Positions 8,398 through 16,834 of a stretch of 64,000 nucleotides of DNA are shown piece by piece. Location: assembly GCA_964537035.1 (NCBI GenBank), contig CAZIAK010000020.1, positions 20,218 through 84,217 on the forward strand, given 5' to 3'. Numbering within the stretch: the first letter of the stretch is position 1; the number at the start of each line of letters is the position of its first letter. The notes beneath the pieces are model-generated. The model worked only from the letters and a program-made list of their open reading frames with translations, did no database searches and was not told where the DNA came from. The stretch comes from CAZIAK01 sp964537035. Its GTDB lineage: Bacteria > Planctomycetota > B15-G4. Made by a program: the position numbers and the translations under genes.

Positions 8398-10242
8398 TCA
8401 AGTGGCGATGTAGAACAGGTCCAGATCGAAGAAGGCCAGGGCCTCGACCAACACGATGAGCAAGATGCTCAGGATCGCCGCGGCCGCGAAGACGGACGCA
8501 CCGGCGAGCATGGTGTCGTTGCTTGCATGGTGATCGGCGTCAGCACGTTCGCCGCCACTCTTGCCTCGGGTGTAGAACCAGGTGGCCACGCCCTTGATCA
8601 AGCCGCCCACGAAGATGCCCGCCGAGGTGGGCACGCCTACCAACATGCCGATGCCGATGCCGAAAATGGACGGCATCCATTTCGCGGTGGCAGGCCAGAC
8701 GGTGAGGAACGCGTAGACCGTGCCTACCACGCTGACGATGAGAATGGCCGTGAGCAAGGCGCCGCTGGGTTCGAAGCCGCCGGTCATGGCTTCGGCCATG
8801 GCGGCCCAGACCTGGGCGCCGGGAGCTGGCAGTGACGAGCCTTCACCGATGCCCTGCTGATCCACGAGCATGTTGAGCACGGGGATGGATGCCACCGCGC
8901 CGATGATGGCGCCGAAGAACTGCACCGACGTCTGGTGCGTGGGGTTGGCGTCGACCAGATGGCCGGTGCGGTAGTCCTGCATCATGTCCACGGCGGCGGC
9001 CGCCAGAGTGCCGCCCACCACGGCCATGCCCAACATGGCGATGGTCCCCGAGGAGATCAGCCAGAAGAAACCGGACAGCAGCACGATGGCCACCAGGCGC
9101 ACCGGGTTGATGTCCGTGTCGCCGGTGACCCGCCCGTTGACCACGCACAGGGGCCAGGCGATGGCGATGGTGATCACGGCCACGTGCCAGGGCAGGTCGA
9201 AGACCAGCTGGGCGGTCCAGCCGATGGTCAGGGCGGCCAAGGCACCGATCACACCGTAGACGAAGGCCTTTCCTGCCGGTGCGGGGTAAGACGTGCGTCC
9301 GGGGGTGAACCCTGGGGGCACAGACGCTGGCTGGTGAAACATGTAGGCGAACAAGATCGTGCCGAAGGTCGGCAGGGTCATGACGGCGATGGCCAGCCAG
9401 CGGTTCCAGTCGCCGGCGTTCTCGGTCACCGTGGTGCCCAGCTCGTTCACATAGGTGAACGCAGCCAGGCCGCCGACGTAGTCCTCAAGGAAAAACGGCG
9501 CCGCCAACGCGCCGATCAACATGCCGATGCCCACCCGAGGGCCGACCACGATGCCGATGCCGTAATAAAGGGGGTCAACGCCGAGGCCCACGCCCTTGCC
9601 CGCCCAGCGCTCGCCCTCACCGTTGAACATCATCCAGTCGGTGACCCAGGCCGCGCCGTCCTTCACGCCCGTGAGCTTGACCGGGATGGTCAAGATCGCC
9701 GCCACGGTGCCCCACAGCTTGAGCAGGAACATGGGGCGGTTGCGCTCGCCCGGGGCCAGCTCCTTGCTCACGGCGGTCTGGATCACCGCGCAGGCCGTGC
9801 CCGAGGGGAAGAAGTAGCGCACCATCTGCTTGCGCACGGTCGAGCCGATGATCGCGCCCAGCATGCCCATGGCCGCGAAGAGCACGATGAGCAGGGTCGT
9901 GTCCGGCTTGAAGTCGGGCTGGATGATGCGGACCGCTGCGTAGCTGGCCACGGCGAAGCCCACGCTACCGCCGGCGCTGACCATGGTCTGGCCCAGATTC
10001 AGGGTGTGCACCGACGGCTTCACCGGGCTGATCACACCCAGGATCAAGACCGAGAGCATGACCGCGATGATCGACCCCGTATCACCCCAGCCGATGAGCA
10101 GGGTGGTGTAGATGTTGGCTGCCGCCAGAACCGCCGCCAGGATGGCGAAGGTCACCCACTCGGCGAGGCGCAGGGGCGGCATGTGCCCCGAGGGCTCGGC
10201 CTCGATCACGGGGACGGGGTCAGCGGGCGAGTCAGCAGCCAT
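8398..10242 (-). CDS. OPT family oligopeptide/metal transporter
   Basis: A 614-residue polytopic inner-membrane protein with about 14-16 hydrophobic segments, matching the bacterial OPT (oligopeptide transporter) family. Visible family-like elements include the first helices (FAILAAVLAAANIYTTLLIGWGDTGS), GSTVRKQM and GGLIKGVATW near the end. OPT members import small peptides or metal chelates by proton coupling; the substrate is unknown here. The ATG at 10242 has GAGG about 8 nt upstream. It is first in a minus-strand unit with the GMC and Gfo/Idh genes and divergent from the LOG gene. Confidence 0.87.
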   Translation of the reverse strand: MAADSPADPVPVIEAEPSGHMPPLRLAEWVTFAILAAVLAAANIYTTLLIGWGDTGSIIAVMLSVLILGVISPVKPSVHTLNLGQTMVSAGGSVGFAVASYAAVRIIQPDFKPDTTLLIVLFAAMGMLGAIIGSTVRKQMVRYFFPSGTACAVIQTAVSKELAPGERNRPMFLLKLWGTVAAILTIPVKLTGVKDGAAWVTDWMMFNGEGERWAGKGVGLGVDPLYYGIGIVVGPRVGIGMLIGALAAPFFLEDYVGGLAAFTYVNELGTTVTENAGDWNRWLAIAVMTLPTFGTILFAYMFHQPASVPPGFTPGRTSYPAPAGKAFVYGVIGALAALTIGWTAQLVFDLPWHVAVITIAIAWPLCVVNGRVTGDTDINPVRLVAIVLLSGFFWLISSGTIAMLGMAVVGGTLAAAAVDMMQDYRTGHLVDANPTHQTSVQFFGAIIGAVASIPVLNMLVDQQGIGEGSSLPAPGAQVWAAMAEAMTGGFEPSGALLTAILIVSVVGTVYAFLTVWPATAKWMPSIFGIGIGMLVGVPTSAGIFVGGLIKGVATWFYTRGKSGGERADADHHASNDTMLAGASVFAAAAILSILLIVLVEALAFFDLDLFYIAT

Positions 10243-10410
10243 GGACAGATCCTCGGTGGTCGGGGACCGCCTCTATACCAATCCTGTGCTTCAGGCACAC
10301 GCTCGGCGGCTCGACCTTGCCGGTTTGAGCCCGTCCCCCGCAGGCGCAGAAGTGATCATTCGCCCGGTTCTTTCTGGGATCTGCGGCCCAACCCTGATAC
10401 CTACGGGGCC

Positions 10411-11229
10411 ATGGCAACCAACAAAGAGCACAAAGTGGTCAAGGCCTACGAGAACACGGCCTTCATGAACGAGCCCAAGGCCCGGTCTCTGCGCATCCTC
10501 GCAGAGTACCTGGAGCCCAAGACGCGCTTCGAAGAACTCGGCGTGCGAGACACGATCGTGATCTTCGGCTCGGCTCGCATCAAATCGAAGGTTGAGGCCG
10601 AGGCGGCGCTGAAGGCGGCCCGGGACGAGGGCGGGGATCTGGCCCTGGCCGAGCGCAACATGGCCATGTCCAAGTACTACGAGGCCGCTCGCGAGCTGGC
10701 TGCTCGGCTGACCACCTGGTCGCTGGGGCTCTCCGGCACTGAGAAGCGCTTCGTGGTCTGCTCAGGCGGTGGCCCGGGCATCATGGAGGCATCGAACCGC
10801 GGCGCCCACGAGTCCGGCGGCCAGAACATCGGCCTCAACGTGTCCCTGCCCTTCGAGCAGTCAGGGAACCCTTACAGCACCCCTGAGCTGACCTTTGAAT
10901 TCCATTACTTCTTCATGCGCAAGTTCTGGTTCACGTATTTGGCCAAGGCCATGATCGTGATGCCAGGGGGCTTCGGCACCCTCGACGAGTTCATGGAGGT
11001 CATGACCCTGGTGCAGACGCTCAAGATCAAGAAACACCTGCCGGTGGTGCTTTTCGGCACCGAATTCTGGTCAAAGGTGCTGAACCTCGAGGCCCTGATC
11101 GAAGCGGGCACGATCAACGCCACCGATCTCGACCTGTTCTTCCGCACCGACTCCGTGGACGACGCCTTCGACTTCCTGGTCCAGCAGCTCACCGAGCACG
11201 GCCTGACCGACGACGGGCTCACCCTCTGA
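10411..11229 (+). CDS. LOG-family (lysine decarboxylase-like) nucleotide-processing protein
   Basis: A 272-residue protein of the LOG/TIGR00730-like superfamily with the family signatures GGGPGIMEASNRGA and PGGFGTLDE. It contains IVIFGSARI at the start of the Rossmann-like fold and a helical N-terminal extension of about 50 residues. LOG enzymes hydrolyse nucleoside 5'-monophosphates, releasing ribose 5-phosphate and a base; the name 'lysine decarboxylase' is historical. The open frame runs far upstream antisense to the OPT gene, but ATG at 10411 starts the conserved protein. Likely cytosolic. No functional partner is adjacent. Confidence 0.88.
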   Translation: MATNKEHKVVKAYENTAFMNEPKARSLRILAEYLEPKTRFEELGVRDTIVIFGSARIKSKVEAEAALKAARDEGGDLALAERNMAMSKYYEAARELAARLTTWSLGLSGTEKRFVVCSGGGPGIMEASNRGAHESGGQNIGLNVSLPFEQSGNPYSTPELTFEFHYFFMRKFWFTYLAKAMIVMPGGFGTLDEFMEVMTLVQTLKIKKHLPVVLFGTEFWSKVLNLEALIEAGTINATDLDLFFRTDSVDDAFDFLVQQLTEHGLTDDGLTL

Positions 11230-11236
11230 GCACCCT

Positions 11237-11264
11237 CTCTCAGGGCCTGAGGGGGCTCTGAGAG
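11237..11264 (+). terminator. Possible hairpin terminator after the LOG gene
   Basis: CTCTCAG and CTGAGAG can pair as a 7-bp stem around a 14-nt loop just after the stop codon. There is no T-run, so intrinsic termination is uncertain. Confidence 0.35.
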
Positions 11265-11305
11265 GCTCCTCCAGCCCTGAGGCCCCGCTGGCCCCCGGGG
11301 GCTGA

Positions 11306-11311
11306 TATGCT
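11306..11311 (+). promoter_or_regulatory. Candidate -10 box (TATGCT)
   Basis: TATGCT is preceded by GA and lies 46 bp upstream of the preferred ATG at 11358. The ATG at 11307 lies inside this hexamer, which argues against using it as the start codon. Confidence 0.4.
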
Positions 11312-11357
11312 ACCGCACAGTTCTTGCCAAGGCCCTGAAGCTCCCCCGAGTGCTCCC

Positions 11358-12131
11358 ATGGTTTCATCGATGTTGCGTCGGCTTTGCGCCGGCATGCTCT
11401 GCCTTGCTGCGCTGGTCTCGACCAGCGGCACCGTCGCAGCCCACCAGACGATCATGACCCCCAATGGCTCGGACGTGCTCATCGTCGGCGAGCAGGCCAC
11501 CATGTCCTGGGTCATCGTGCTGCAGCACGACACCATCAACTGGGACATGCACTACTCGATCGACGGCGGCGACTCCTGGATCCTGCTGGCCAAGGACGTG
11601 CCCGCTATCGGCGACCTCTCCCCGGGCTCCATGCACAGCTACGACTTCCTGGTCACCCCGGCCATGGTCTCGAACACGGTCCGCTTCAAGCTGAAGATGG
11701 ACAACCTGTTCTCGCCCGACATGGTCGACGTGAGTGACGACGACACCATCGTCACCACCGGCCCCTGGGCCGACATCGGCACCGCCCTCCCCGGCGCACA
11801 GGGCACGGCCCAACTCGGCGGCAGCGGAGATCTGACCCCCGGTTCTGCGGGCGTGCTCACCCTCGACGGCGCTCCGGCCGGCGTTCCGGTGACCCTGTTC
11901 TTCTCGGGCACCACCATGTTCGAGCCTCTCCTTGGCGGCACCATGGTCCCCGGCTGGACGCTCTACTCCGTGCAGACGGGCACGGACAGCGGCGGCTCCC
12001 TGGCCTTGCCCTTCCGTTGGCCTCTCGACGCGGTGCAGGGCGACAAGCTGATCGTGCAGGCCTGGTGGCCCGACCAGGGTGGTGCTGAAGGCGCCGCTGC
12101 CTCCAACGCCATGGTGCTGGCCACGCCCTAG
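11358..12131 (+). CDS. Exported protein, beta-rich, with repeated C-terminal domain type
   Basis: A 257-residue protein with a Sec signal peptide (MVSSMLRRLCAGMLCLAALV, cleavage near VAA-HQ). The ATG at 11358 gives the best signal peptide; an upstream in-frame ATG would add an unlikely Pro-rich leader. Residues about 30-145 look like an immunoglobulin-like domain of cell-surface type (WVIVLQHDTINWDMHYSIDGG). Residues about 150-257 form a Gly/Leu-rich domain (GGSGDLTPGSAGVLTLDGAPAG) similar in style to the ends of the proteins at 508-969 and 46195-47646. No catalytic motif. It is convergent with the NlpC/P60 gene. Confidence 0.6.
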   Translation: MVSSMLRRLCAGMLCLAALVSTSGTVAAHQTIMTPNGSDVLIVGEQATMSWVIVLQHDTINWDMHYSIDGGDSWILLAKDVPAIGDLSPGSMHSYDFLVTPAMVSNTVRFKLKMDNLFSPDMVDVSDDDTIVTTGPWADIGTALPGAQGTAQLGGSGDLTPGSAGVLTLDGAPAGVPVTLFFSGTTMFEPLLGGTMVPGWTLYSVQTGTDSGGSLALPFRWPLDAVQGDKLIVQAWWPDQGGAEGAAASNAMVLATP

Positions 12132-12152
12132 CAGGCCGCGACCTGCCTGGGC

Positions 12153-13553
12153 TCAGTTGCCGGGCAGGGCGCTACGCCCCCCGGCGATCAACTCGAACGT
12201 CCGCACGCCCACGGGCCGGGTGTCACCGATCTCGTAGGTGGTGACCTGCTCCAAACGCAAGAGCCCTTCGAGGGGGAGTTCGGGCGAGACGATCGTCTCC
12301 AGCTCCACCGTGAACGGGATCTTGTTCGTGCGCGCCGTGAAGCTCCCGCGCAGGCTCGCGTTCACGCGATAGACACGGAGTTCTCCGCCGTCGTCCGACT
12401 CCCAGACGCCTGAAGCAATGTGGGATGCGTCCAGCTGCAGGCCTCCGTCGAGAGGCTGGCCGTCGTCGCGCAAGGCAGTCCAGCGCTCGATGACCGACAG
12501 GTCGGCGGCCCGCAACTCCTGGGTCTGCAGGCGTTGATCGCCCAGCGTGCTGGAGCACTGCAAGACGATGCCAGAGGCATCCGTGCGGGCGACCATGCGC
12601 AACATGTCCATGGTCCCGCTGCCTTCGCCGCCGCCGACCTGGTAGCGAGCCCAGTCTCCGAACTGGCTGCTGGCCAACTGATCCGTGAGCACATCCATGG
12701 AGCAAGGCTTGCCATCGGGGACGAATCGCCCTGATTTGGGGACGCGCTCAACGGCGACATCGACCAGGCCATCAGCCACGTCGATCCAGCGGGGGTCAAG
12801 GGGCTTGTAGCGATAGGTCAAGAATCCCGCGCCCTCAAGCTGGGACACGGTGTAGACCGTCTCCTTCACCTTGGGAAAGGCCGCCTCGATCACGCGGACT
12901 CTCGTGTGGCCCTCATCGGCGAACTCCTTGAAGACCATGGCGTGGGCGTCGAACTTGTTGATCAGATCGCCGGCGAGCAGCGAAGCGTAGTCGGGCAGCT
13001 CGTAGCACAGCCGGGCCAACGAGCGAGTGGACTGCTTGACCGGCAGCTGCCAGCAGCGGGCCACGAAGCCTGAGCAATCCACCCCCACGGCGACGGCCGA
13101 GGCGTCCAGGTTCACGCCGTCGGTGAGCTGGCCTGCAGGCGAGCCAGCCGCCACCGCCCGGTCGAACTGAGCGAGGGTGCTGAAGCCGCCCCACTTGTAG
13201 GGCACGCCCACGTTCAGTCGCCCGTCGCCGTGCCAGCCGTCGTCACGATGACCGTCGTCAGGTGTGTCCACGTGGATGCCGTCGCCGTCAGGGCCATGCA
13301 GTCGGTTGGCATCACTGGCCCACCACTCGTGCTGCGCGTACGACTCGGCGATGGCCAAGATCTCCTCGCGGACGGTGGCCTCGCCTTCGTCTGGCCGCTG
13401 GACGGGCACACCCCCGGCGGGCAGGGCCGCAACCTCGAGTCGCTCGGAGGCCTGAGGCCTCGACAGATCTTGGCCGGCGAGCACAGGGGCCAGGGCGAGC
13501 TGAATCGCCAACGCGAGGCCAGGGCCAGCCAACAACCAACGGCGTGGGAGCAT
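12153..13553 (-). CDS. Secreted NlpC/P60-like cysteine peptidase/amidase
   Basis: A 466-residue protein with a signal peptide (LALAIQLALAPVLAG). Residues about 110-215 carry NlpC/P60 hallmarks: VPYKWGG, VDCSGFV with the catalytic Cys at about 160, and DLINKFDAHAMVF with the likely catalytic His at about 204. The family cleaves gamma-D-Glu-meso-diaminopimelate or related amide bonds in peptidoglycan. A Gly/Asp/His-rich insert (residues about 88-112) may bind calcium. The C-terminal 240 residues are beta-rich and unassigned. Likely an exported cell-wall or peptide hydrolase. It has its own promoter region and is divergent from the benzoyl-CoA operon. Confidence 0.72.
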   Translation of the reverse strand: MLPRRWLLAGPGLALAIQLALAPVLAGQDLSRPQASERLEVAALPAGGVPVQRPDEGEATVREEILAIAESYAQHEWWASDANRLHGPDGDGIHVDTPDDGHRDDGWHGDGRLNVGVPYKWGGFSTLAQFDRAVAAGSPAGQLTDGVNLDASAVAVGVDCSGFVARCWQLPVKQSTRSLARLCYELPDYASLLAGDLINKFDAHAMVFKEFADEGHTRVRVIEAAFPKVKETVYTVSQLEGAGFLTYRYKPLDPRWIDVADGLVDVAVERVPKSGRFVPDGKPCSMDVLTDQLASSQFGDWARYQVGGGEGSGTMDMLRMVARTDASGIVLQCSSTLGDQRLQTQELRAADLSVIERWTALRDDGQPLDGGLQLDASHIASGVWESDDGGELRVYRVNASLRGSFTARTNKIPFTVELETIVSPELPLEGLLRLEQVTTYEIGDTRPVGVRTFELIAGGRSALPGN

Positions 13554-13727
13554 GGAAGGTCTTCTCAGTGGTCGCGGGATGAAACCCCTCGCACGGCGGG
13601 CAGCTGAAAGCCACGCGAGAGCGGCGGGTCGGCGGCATCAAGGGAGCTGTCATCCTGCCAGTTCTGTAGCTTCGCGGCGCCCACAGGCCTTTCCCGTCAC
13701 GAGAACGCTCCCCTCTGAGAGAATCAG

Positions 13728-13743
13728 TTGACCACTGAGTCAA
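13728..13743. promoter_or_regulatory. Inverted repeat TTGAC-N6-GTCAA, candidate operator of the benzoyl-CoA operon
   Basis: A perfect 5-bp inverted repeat with a 6-bp centre lies 60 bp before the had start, in the AT-richest part of the 250-bp spacer. Its size and symmetry fit a dimeric repressor such as a TetR, MarR or GntR type. TTGACC could also serve as a -35 box. No regulator gene is nearby. Confidence 0.4.
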
Positions 13744-13779
13744 TAGAGTGGATAGTCATGTGAGTTCCTGACGAGGCAC

Positions 13780-13785
13780 TATATT
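13780..13785 (+). promoter_or_regulatory. Candidate -10 box (TATATT) for the benzoyl-CoA operon
   Basis: TATATT lies 18 bp before the ATG of had, followed by GAGAGA as a weak ribosome binding site. The 5' leader would be only about 12 bases. GGCAC-N5-TTCC around it also loosely resembles a sigma-54 promoter, but the -12 element has a mismatch. Confidence 0.4.
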
Positions 13786-13803
13786 TCCTTAGAGAGACGC
13801 GCC

Positions 13804-14877
13804 ATGCAGGTCGCTGGATGGATGGTCAACCAAGCCGCCGAACCCATGGTCGAAACGTCCCGGGAGGCCACCCCTGGACCTGACGAGGTGCTCGTCGAGG
13901 TGGCGGGCTGCGGCGTGTGCCACACAGACCTGGGCTTCTTCTATGAGGGAGTCCCCACCCGACACGCCTTCCCACTGACCCTCGGTCACGAGATCTCTGG
14001 CTCCGTCGTGGCTGCGGGGGCAGGGGCGACGAGCTGGGTCGGCCAGCAGGTCGTGGTGCCAGCGGTGATCCCCTGCGGCCACTGCCCGGCCTGCGACGAC
14101 GGCATGGGCTCGATCTGCAAGGCCCAGATCTTCCCGGGCAACGACGTGCACGGCGGCTTCGCCACCCACGTGGTGGTGCCAGCCGAGGGGCTCTGCCCCG
14201 TGCCCGACCTGTCCGACCCGAGCATCAACAAGGCCGACCTGTCCCTGGCAGACCTCTCGGTCATCGCGGACGCGGTCTCCACCCCCTACCAGGCGATCCT
14301 GCGCAGCGGACTGGGCAGCGGCGATGTGGCCGTGTTCGTGGGCGCGGGAGGCGTGGGAGGATTCGGCGTGCAGCTGGCCGCCGCCCTCGGTGCCCACGTG
14401 GTGGCCATCGATGCGGACAGCGATCGCCTTGAGCGGCTGCGAGACCATGGCGCCGGGCTCACCCTCGACGTCACCGAGTTCGACTTCAAGTCGATCAAGA
14501 AAGCCGTACGGGGCTTCGCCGCTGAACACGCCGTCCCCAGCTGGCGGGTGCGCATCTTCGAGACGTCAGGAACCCCCGCCGGACAACAGACCGCCTTCGG
14601 CTTGCTAGGGCACGGGGGCTACCTCTCGGTGGTCGGCTTCACGCCCAAGAAGGTCGAGCTGCGCCTCTCCAACCTCATGGCCTTCGACGCCAAGGCAGAA
14701 GGCAACTGGGGCTGCCTGCCCGAACACTACCCGGCCATCGTCGACCTCTGCCTCTCGGGCAAGGTCCGGCTGGCACCGTTTGTCGAGCACCGACCGCTCT
14801 CGTCCATCAACGAAACCTTTGCCGAGCTGCACGACACCAGCCTTCCCCGGCGCGTCGTGCTCATCCCGGAGTCCTGA
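13804..14877 (+). CDS. had: 6-hydroxycyclohex-1-ene-1-carbonyl-CoA dehydrogenase
   Basis: A zinc-dependent, NAD-linked medium-chain dehydrogenase of 357 residues. It oxidises 6-hydroxycyclohex-1-ene-1-carbonyl-CoA to the 6-oxo compound in anaerobic benzoyl-CoA degradation. Visible motifs are AGCGVCHTD with the catalytic-zinc Cys39, GHEISG with His62, a structural-zinc cluster Cys91/94/97/105 (CGHCPACDDGMGSIC) and the nucleotide motif GAGGVGGFG. The assignment from the general MDR family to Had rests on the location directly before oah, dch and bcrCBAD, as in Thauera-type clusters. It is first gene of the operon; only 2 bp separate it from oah. Confidence 0.88.
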   Translation: MQVAGWMVNQAAEPMVETSREATPGPDEVLVEVAGCGVCHTDLGFFYEGVPTRHAFPLTLGHEISGSVVAAGAGATSWVGQQVVVPAVIPCGHCPACDDGMGSICKAQIFPGNDVHGGFATHVVVPAEGLCPVPDLSDPSINKADLSLADLSVIADAVSTPYQAILRSGLGSGDVAVFVGAGGVGGFGVQLAAALGAHVVAIDADSDRLERLRDHGAGLTLDVTEFDFKSIKKAVRGFAAEHAVPSWRVRIFETSGTPAGQQTAFGLLGHGGYLSVVGFTPKKVELRLSNLMAFDAKAEGNWGCLPEHYPAIVDLCLSGKVRLAPFVEHRPLSSINETFAELHDTSLPRRVVLIPES

Positions 14878-14879
14878 TC

Positions 14880-16001
14880 ATGGCTGACCACACCGAGTTC
14901 AAGAACCACGACCTCGACCCCAACCTGTCGTTCGAGGGCGTGCTCTACGATGAGCAACCCCTGCGCGATCCGTCTGGCAACGAGGTGGACGGCCTGCACG
15001 TGGTGCGCATCACGCTCGACAACCCCAAGCAGTACAACTCGTACACCACCACCATGGTGAAGGGCGTGATCTTCGGCATGCGCCGGGCCAGCAACGACCG
15101 CGGCTGCGTGGCGGTGATCTTCACCGGCTCGGGCAGCAAGGCCTTCTGCACCGGCGGCAACACCGCCGAGTACGCCGAGTACTACGCCGGGCGGCCCGAG
15201 GAGTACCGGCAGTACATGCGCCTGTTCAACGACATGGTCACGGCCATCCTGCACTGTGACAAGCCGGTGATCTGCCGGGTCAACGGCATGCGCATCGCGG
15301 GTGGGCAAGAGATCGGCATGGCCTGCGACTTCACCGTGGCCAGCGACCTCGCGATTTTTGGTCAGGCGGGACCGCGCCACGGCTCGGCACCCGACGGCGG
15401 CAGCACCGACTTCCTGCCCCTCTTCGTGGGCATCGAGGCGGCCATGGAGAGCTGCACCCTCTGCGAAAACTGGACCGCCCACAAGGCCAAGCGCCTGGGC
15501 CTGATCAGCGCCATCGCGCCGGCGCTGAAGATCGACGGCCAGTTCGTCCCCAACCCCTTGGTCGTCACCGACCAGATGCTCGATGAGTGCGGCAACCTAG
15601 TGCATGGCGAGAGTCGCACGGGTGACGAACTCGCTGCCGCAAAGGCCCTGCTCAAGTCGGGCGAGGTCGATCTCTCGCTGCTCGACGAAGCGGTCGACGA
15701 GCTGATCTGGAAGCTGGCCAATACCATGCCCGGCTGTCTGTCCAAGACCCTGGAGAGCGTGCGCAAGCACAAGCTGGCTCAGTGGGATCGCAATCGTGAG
15801 ACCAACCGGGCCTGGCTCGGCCTGAACATGATGACCGAGGGCCGCACGGGCTTCCGAGCCTTCCACGAAGGGAACCGCGCCTGTCGCGAGGCGGACTTCC
15901 TGCTGCTGCGCCAGCGCCTGGCCGAGGGTGCGGTCTGGGGCGAAGCGCTGGTGGACGACGTGCTGGCCCGGGCCCACGGCAAGGAGCCCCAGCCCGCCTG
16001 A
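14880..16001 (+). CDS. oah: 6-oxocyclohex-1-ene-1-carbonyl-CoA hydrolase
   Basis: A crotonase-fold ring-opening hydrolase (Oah/BamA type). It adds two waters to 6-oxocyclohex-1-ene-1-carbonyl-CoA and gives 3-hydroxypimeloyl-CoA. The 373 residues match the unusual length of this subfamily; ordinary crotonases have about 260. Crotonase elements are visible: GSKAFCTGGN with an oxyanion-hole Gly, RVNGMRIAGGQEIGMACDF, and the FGQAGPRHGSAPDGGSTDFL stretch typical of Oah. BamA is widely used as a marker of anaerobic aromatic degradation. It lies between had and dch in the same operon. Confidence 0.93.
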   Translation: MADHTEFKNHDLDPNLSFEGVLYDEQPLRDPSGNEVDGLHVVRITLDNPKQYNSYTTTMVKGVIFGMRRASNDRGCVAVIFTGSGSKAFCTGGNTAEYAEYYAGRPEEYRQYMRLFNDMVTAILHCDKPVICRVNGMRIAGGQEIGMACDFTVASDLAIFGQAGPRHGSAPDGGSTDFLPLFVGIEAAMESCTLCENWTAHKAKRLGLISAIAPALKIDGQFVPNPLVVTDQMLDECGNLVHGESRTGDELAAAKALLKSGEVDLSLLDEAVDELIWKLANTMPGCLSKTLESVRKHKLAQWDRNRETNRAWLGLNMMTEGRTGFRAFHEGNRACREADFLLLRQRLAEGAVWGEALVDDVLARAHGKEPQPA

Positions 16002-16048
16002 ACTCTCGCCCTTCCGAAATCTCGCCCTCCTGACCTCCCGAGACGACC

Positions 16049-16834
16049 ATGACCAGCGAGACCGCCAGCCCCAGCTCAGTGCGCCATGAAGTCCTTCACG
16101 ATGGAGCGGTGTGGCGCATCGTCCTCGATTCGCCGCCAGCCAACATCCTCGATGGCGAGAAGATCACGGCGCTCAACGCGTTGTTCGAGCGGGCAGCCAC
16201 CGAGGGCAAGCTGAAGGCGGTTCTGATCGCGGCGGAAGGCAAGCACTTCTGCTTCGGTGCCAGCGTCGAAGAGCACCTGCCTGGCAGCTGCGCGGACATG
16301 CTCGCGGGGCTGCACAAGCTCTTCGAGGTCATGCTCCAGGCCGCCGTCCCCACGGTGGTCGCGGTGCGCGGCCAATGCCTGGGAGCGGGCCTGGAGCTGG
16401 CGGCCTTCTGCCACCGGGTGGTGGCCTCCCCCACGGCGAAGTTCGGCCAGCCCGAGATCGTCCTGGGGGTCTTCGCGCCAGTGGCCTCGGTGGTGCTCCC
16501 CGGTCGGGTCGGTCGCGGACTCGCCGAGGACATGCTGCTCAGCGGTCGCAGCCTGGACGCCGAGAGCGCGCGGGCCGCGGGGCTGGCAGACGAGCTCGCC
16601 GACGACCCGGGCGCCGCAGCCCTGGCCTACATCGAGGAGCATCTGCTGCCCAAGTCTGCCAGCAGCCTGCGCCTCGCCTCCCGAGCCGCGCGACTCGACT
16701 TTCAACGTCGCTTCGTCGCTGACATCCGCGAGCTTGAGCGCCTCTACCTCGACCAGCTCATGGCCACCAGCGATGCCAACGAGGGGCTGAACGCCTTCAT
16801 CGAAAAACGTCCACCCGTCTGGAGCGACTCATGA
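16049..16834 (+). CDS. dch: Cyclohexa-1,5-dienecarbonyl-CoA hydratase
   Basis: A crotonase-family hydratase of 261 residues that adds water to cyclohexa-1,5-diene-1-carbonyl-CoA, the product of benzoyl-CoA reductase, giving 6-hydroxycyclohex-1-ene-1-carbonyl-CoA. Family landmarks are EGKHFCFGASVEEHLPG and RGQCLGAGLELAAFC, which form the oxyanion hole. The KFGQPEIVLGVFAP stretch holds the position of the usual catalytic acid. Its stop overlaps the start of bcrC (ATGA), so translation is coupled to the reductase. Naming as Dch is by family and operon position. Confidence 0.87.
   Translation: MTSETASPSSVRHEVLHDGAVWRIVLDSPPANILDGEKITALNALFERAATEGKLKAVLIAAEGKHFCFGASVEEHLPGSCADMLAGLHKLFEVMLQAAVPTVVAVRGQCLGAGLELAAFCHRVVASPTAKFGQPEIVLGVFAPVASVVLPGRVGRGLAEDMLLSGRSLDAESARAAGLADELADDPGAAALAYIEEHLLPKSASSLRLASRAARLDFQRRFVADIRELERLYLDQLMATSDANEGLNAFIEKRPPVWSDS

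Noticed and set aside
8935..10410. Upstream extension of the LOG gene as a 764-residue protein
   Set aside because: The extra 492 residues are the antisense of the OPT transporter; the LOG homology starts at ATG 10411.
12131..12146. GCAGG...CCTGC hairpin between convergent genes as a terminator
   Set aside because: Only five base pairs, with no T-run.
13771..13788. Sigma-54 promoter (GGCAC-N5-TTCC) before had
   Set aside because: The -12 element lacks the required GC (TTCC, not TTGC), and the -24 element lacks the preceding T; TATATT as a -10 box is simpler.
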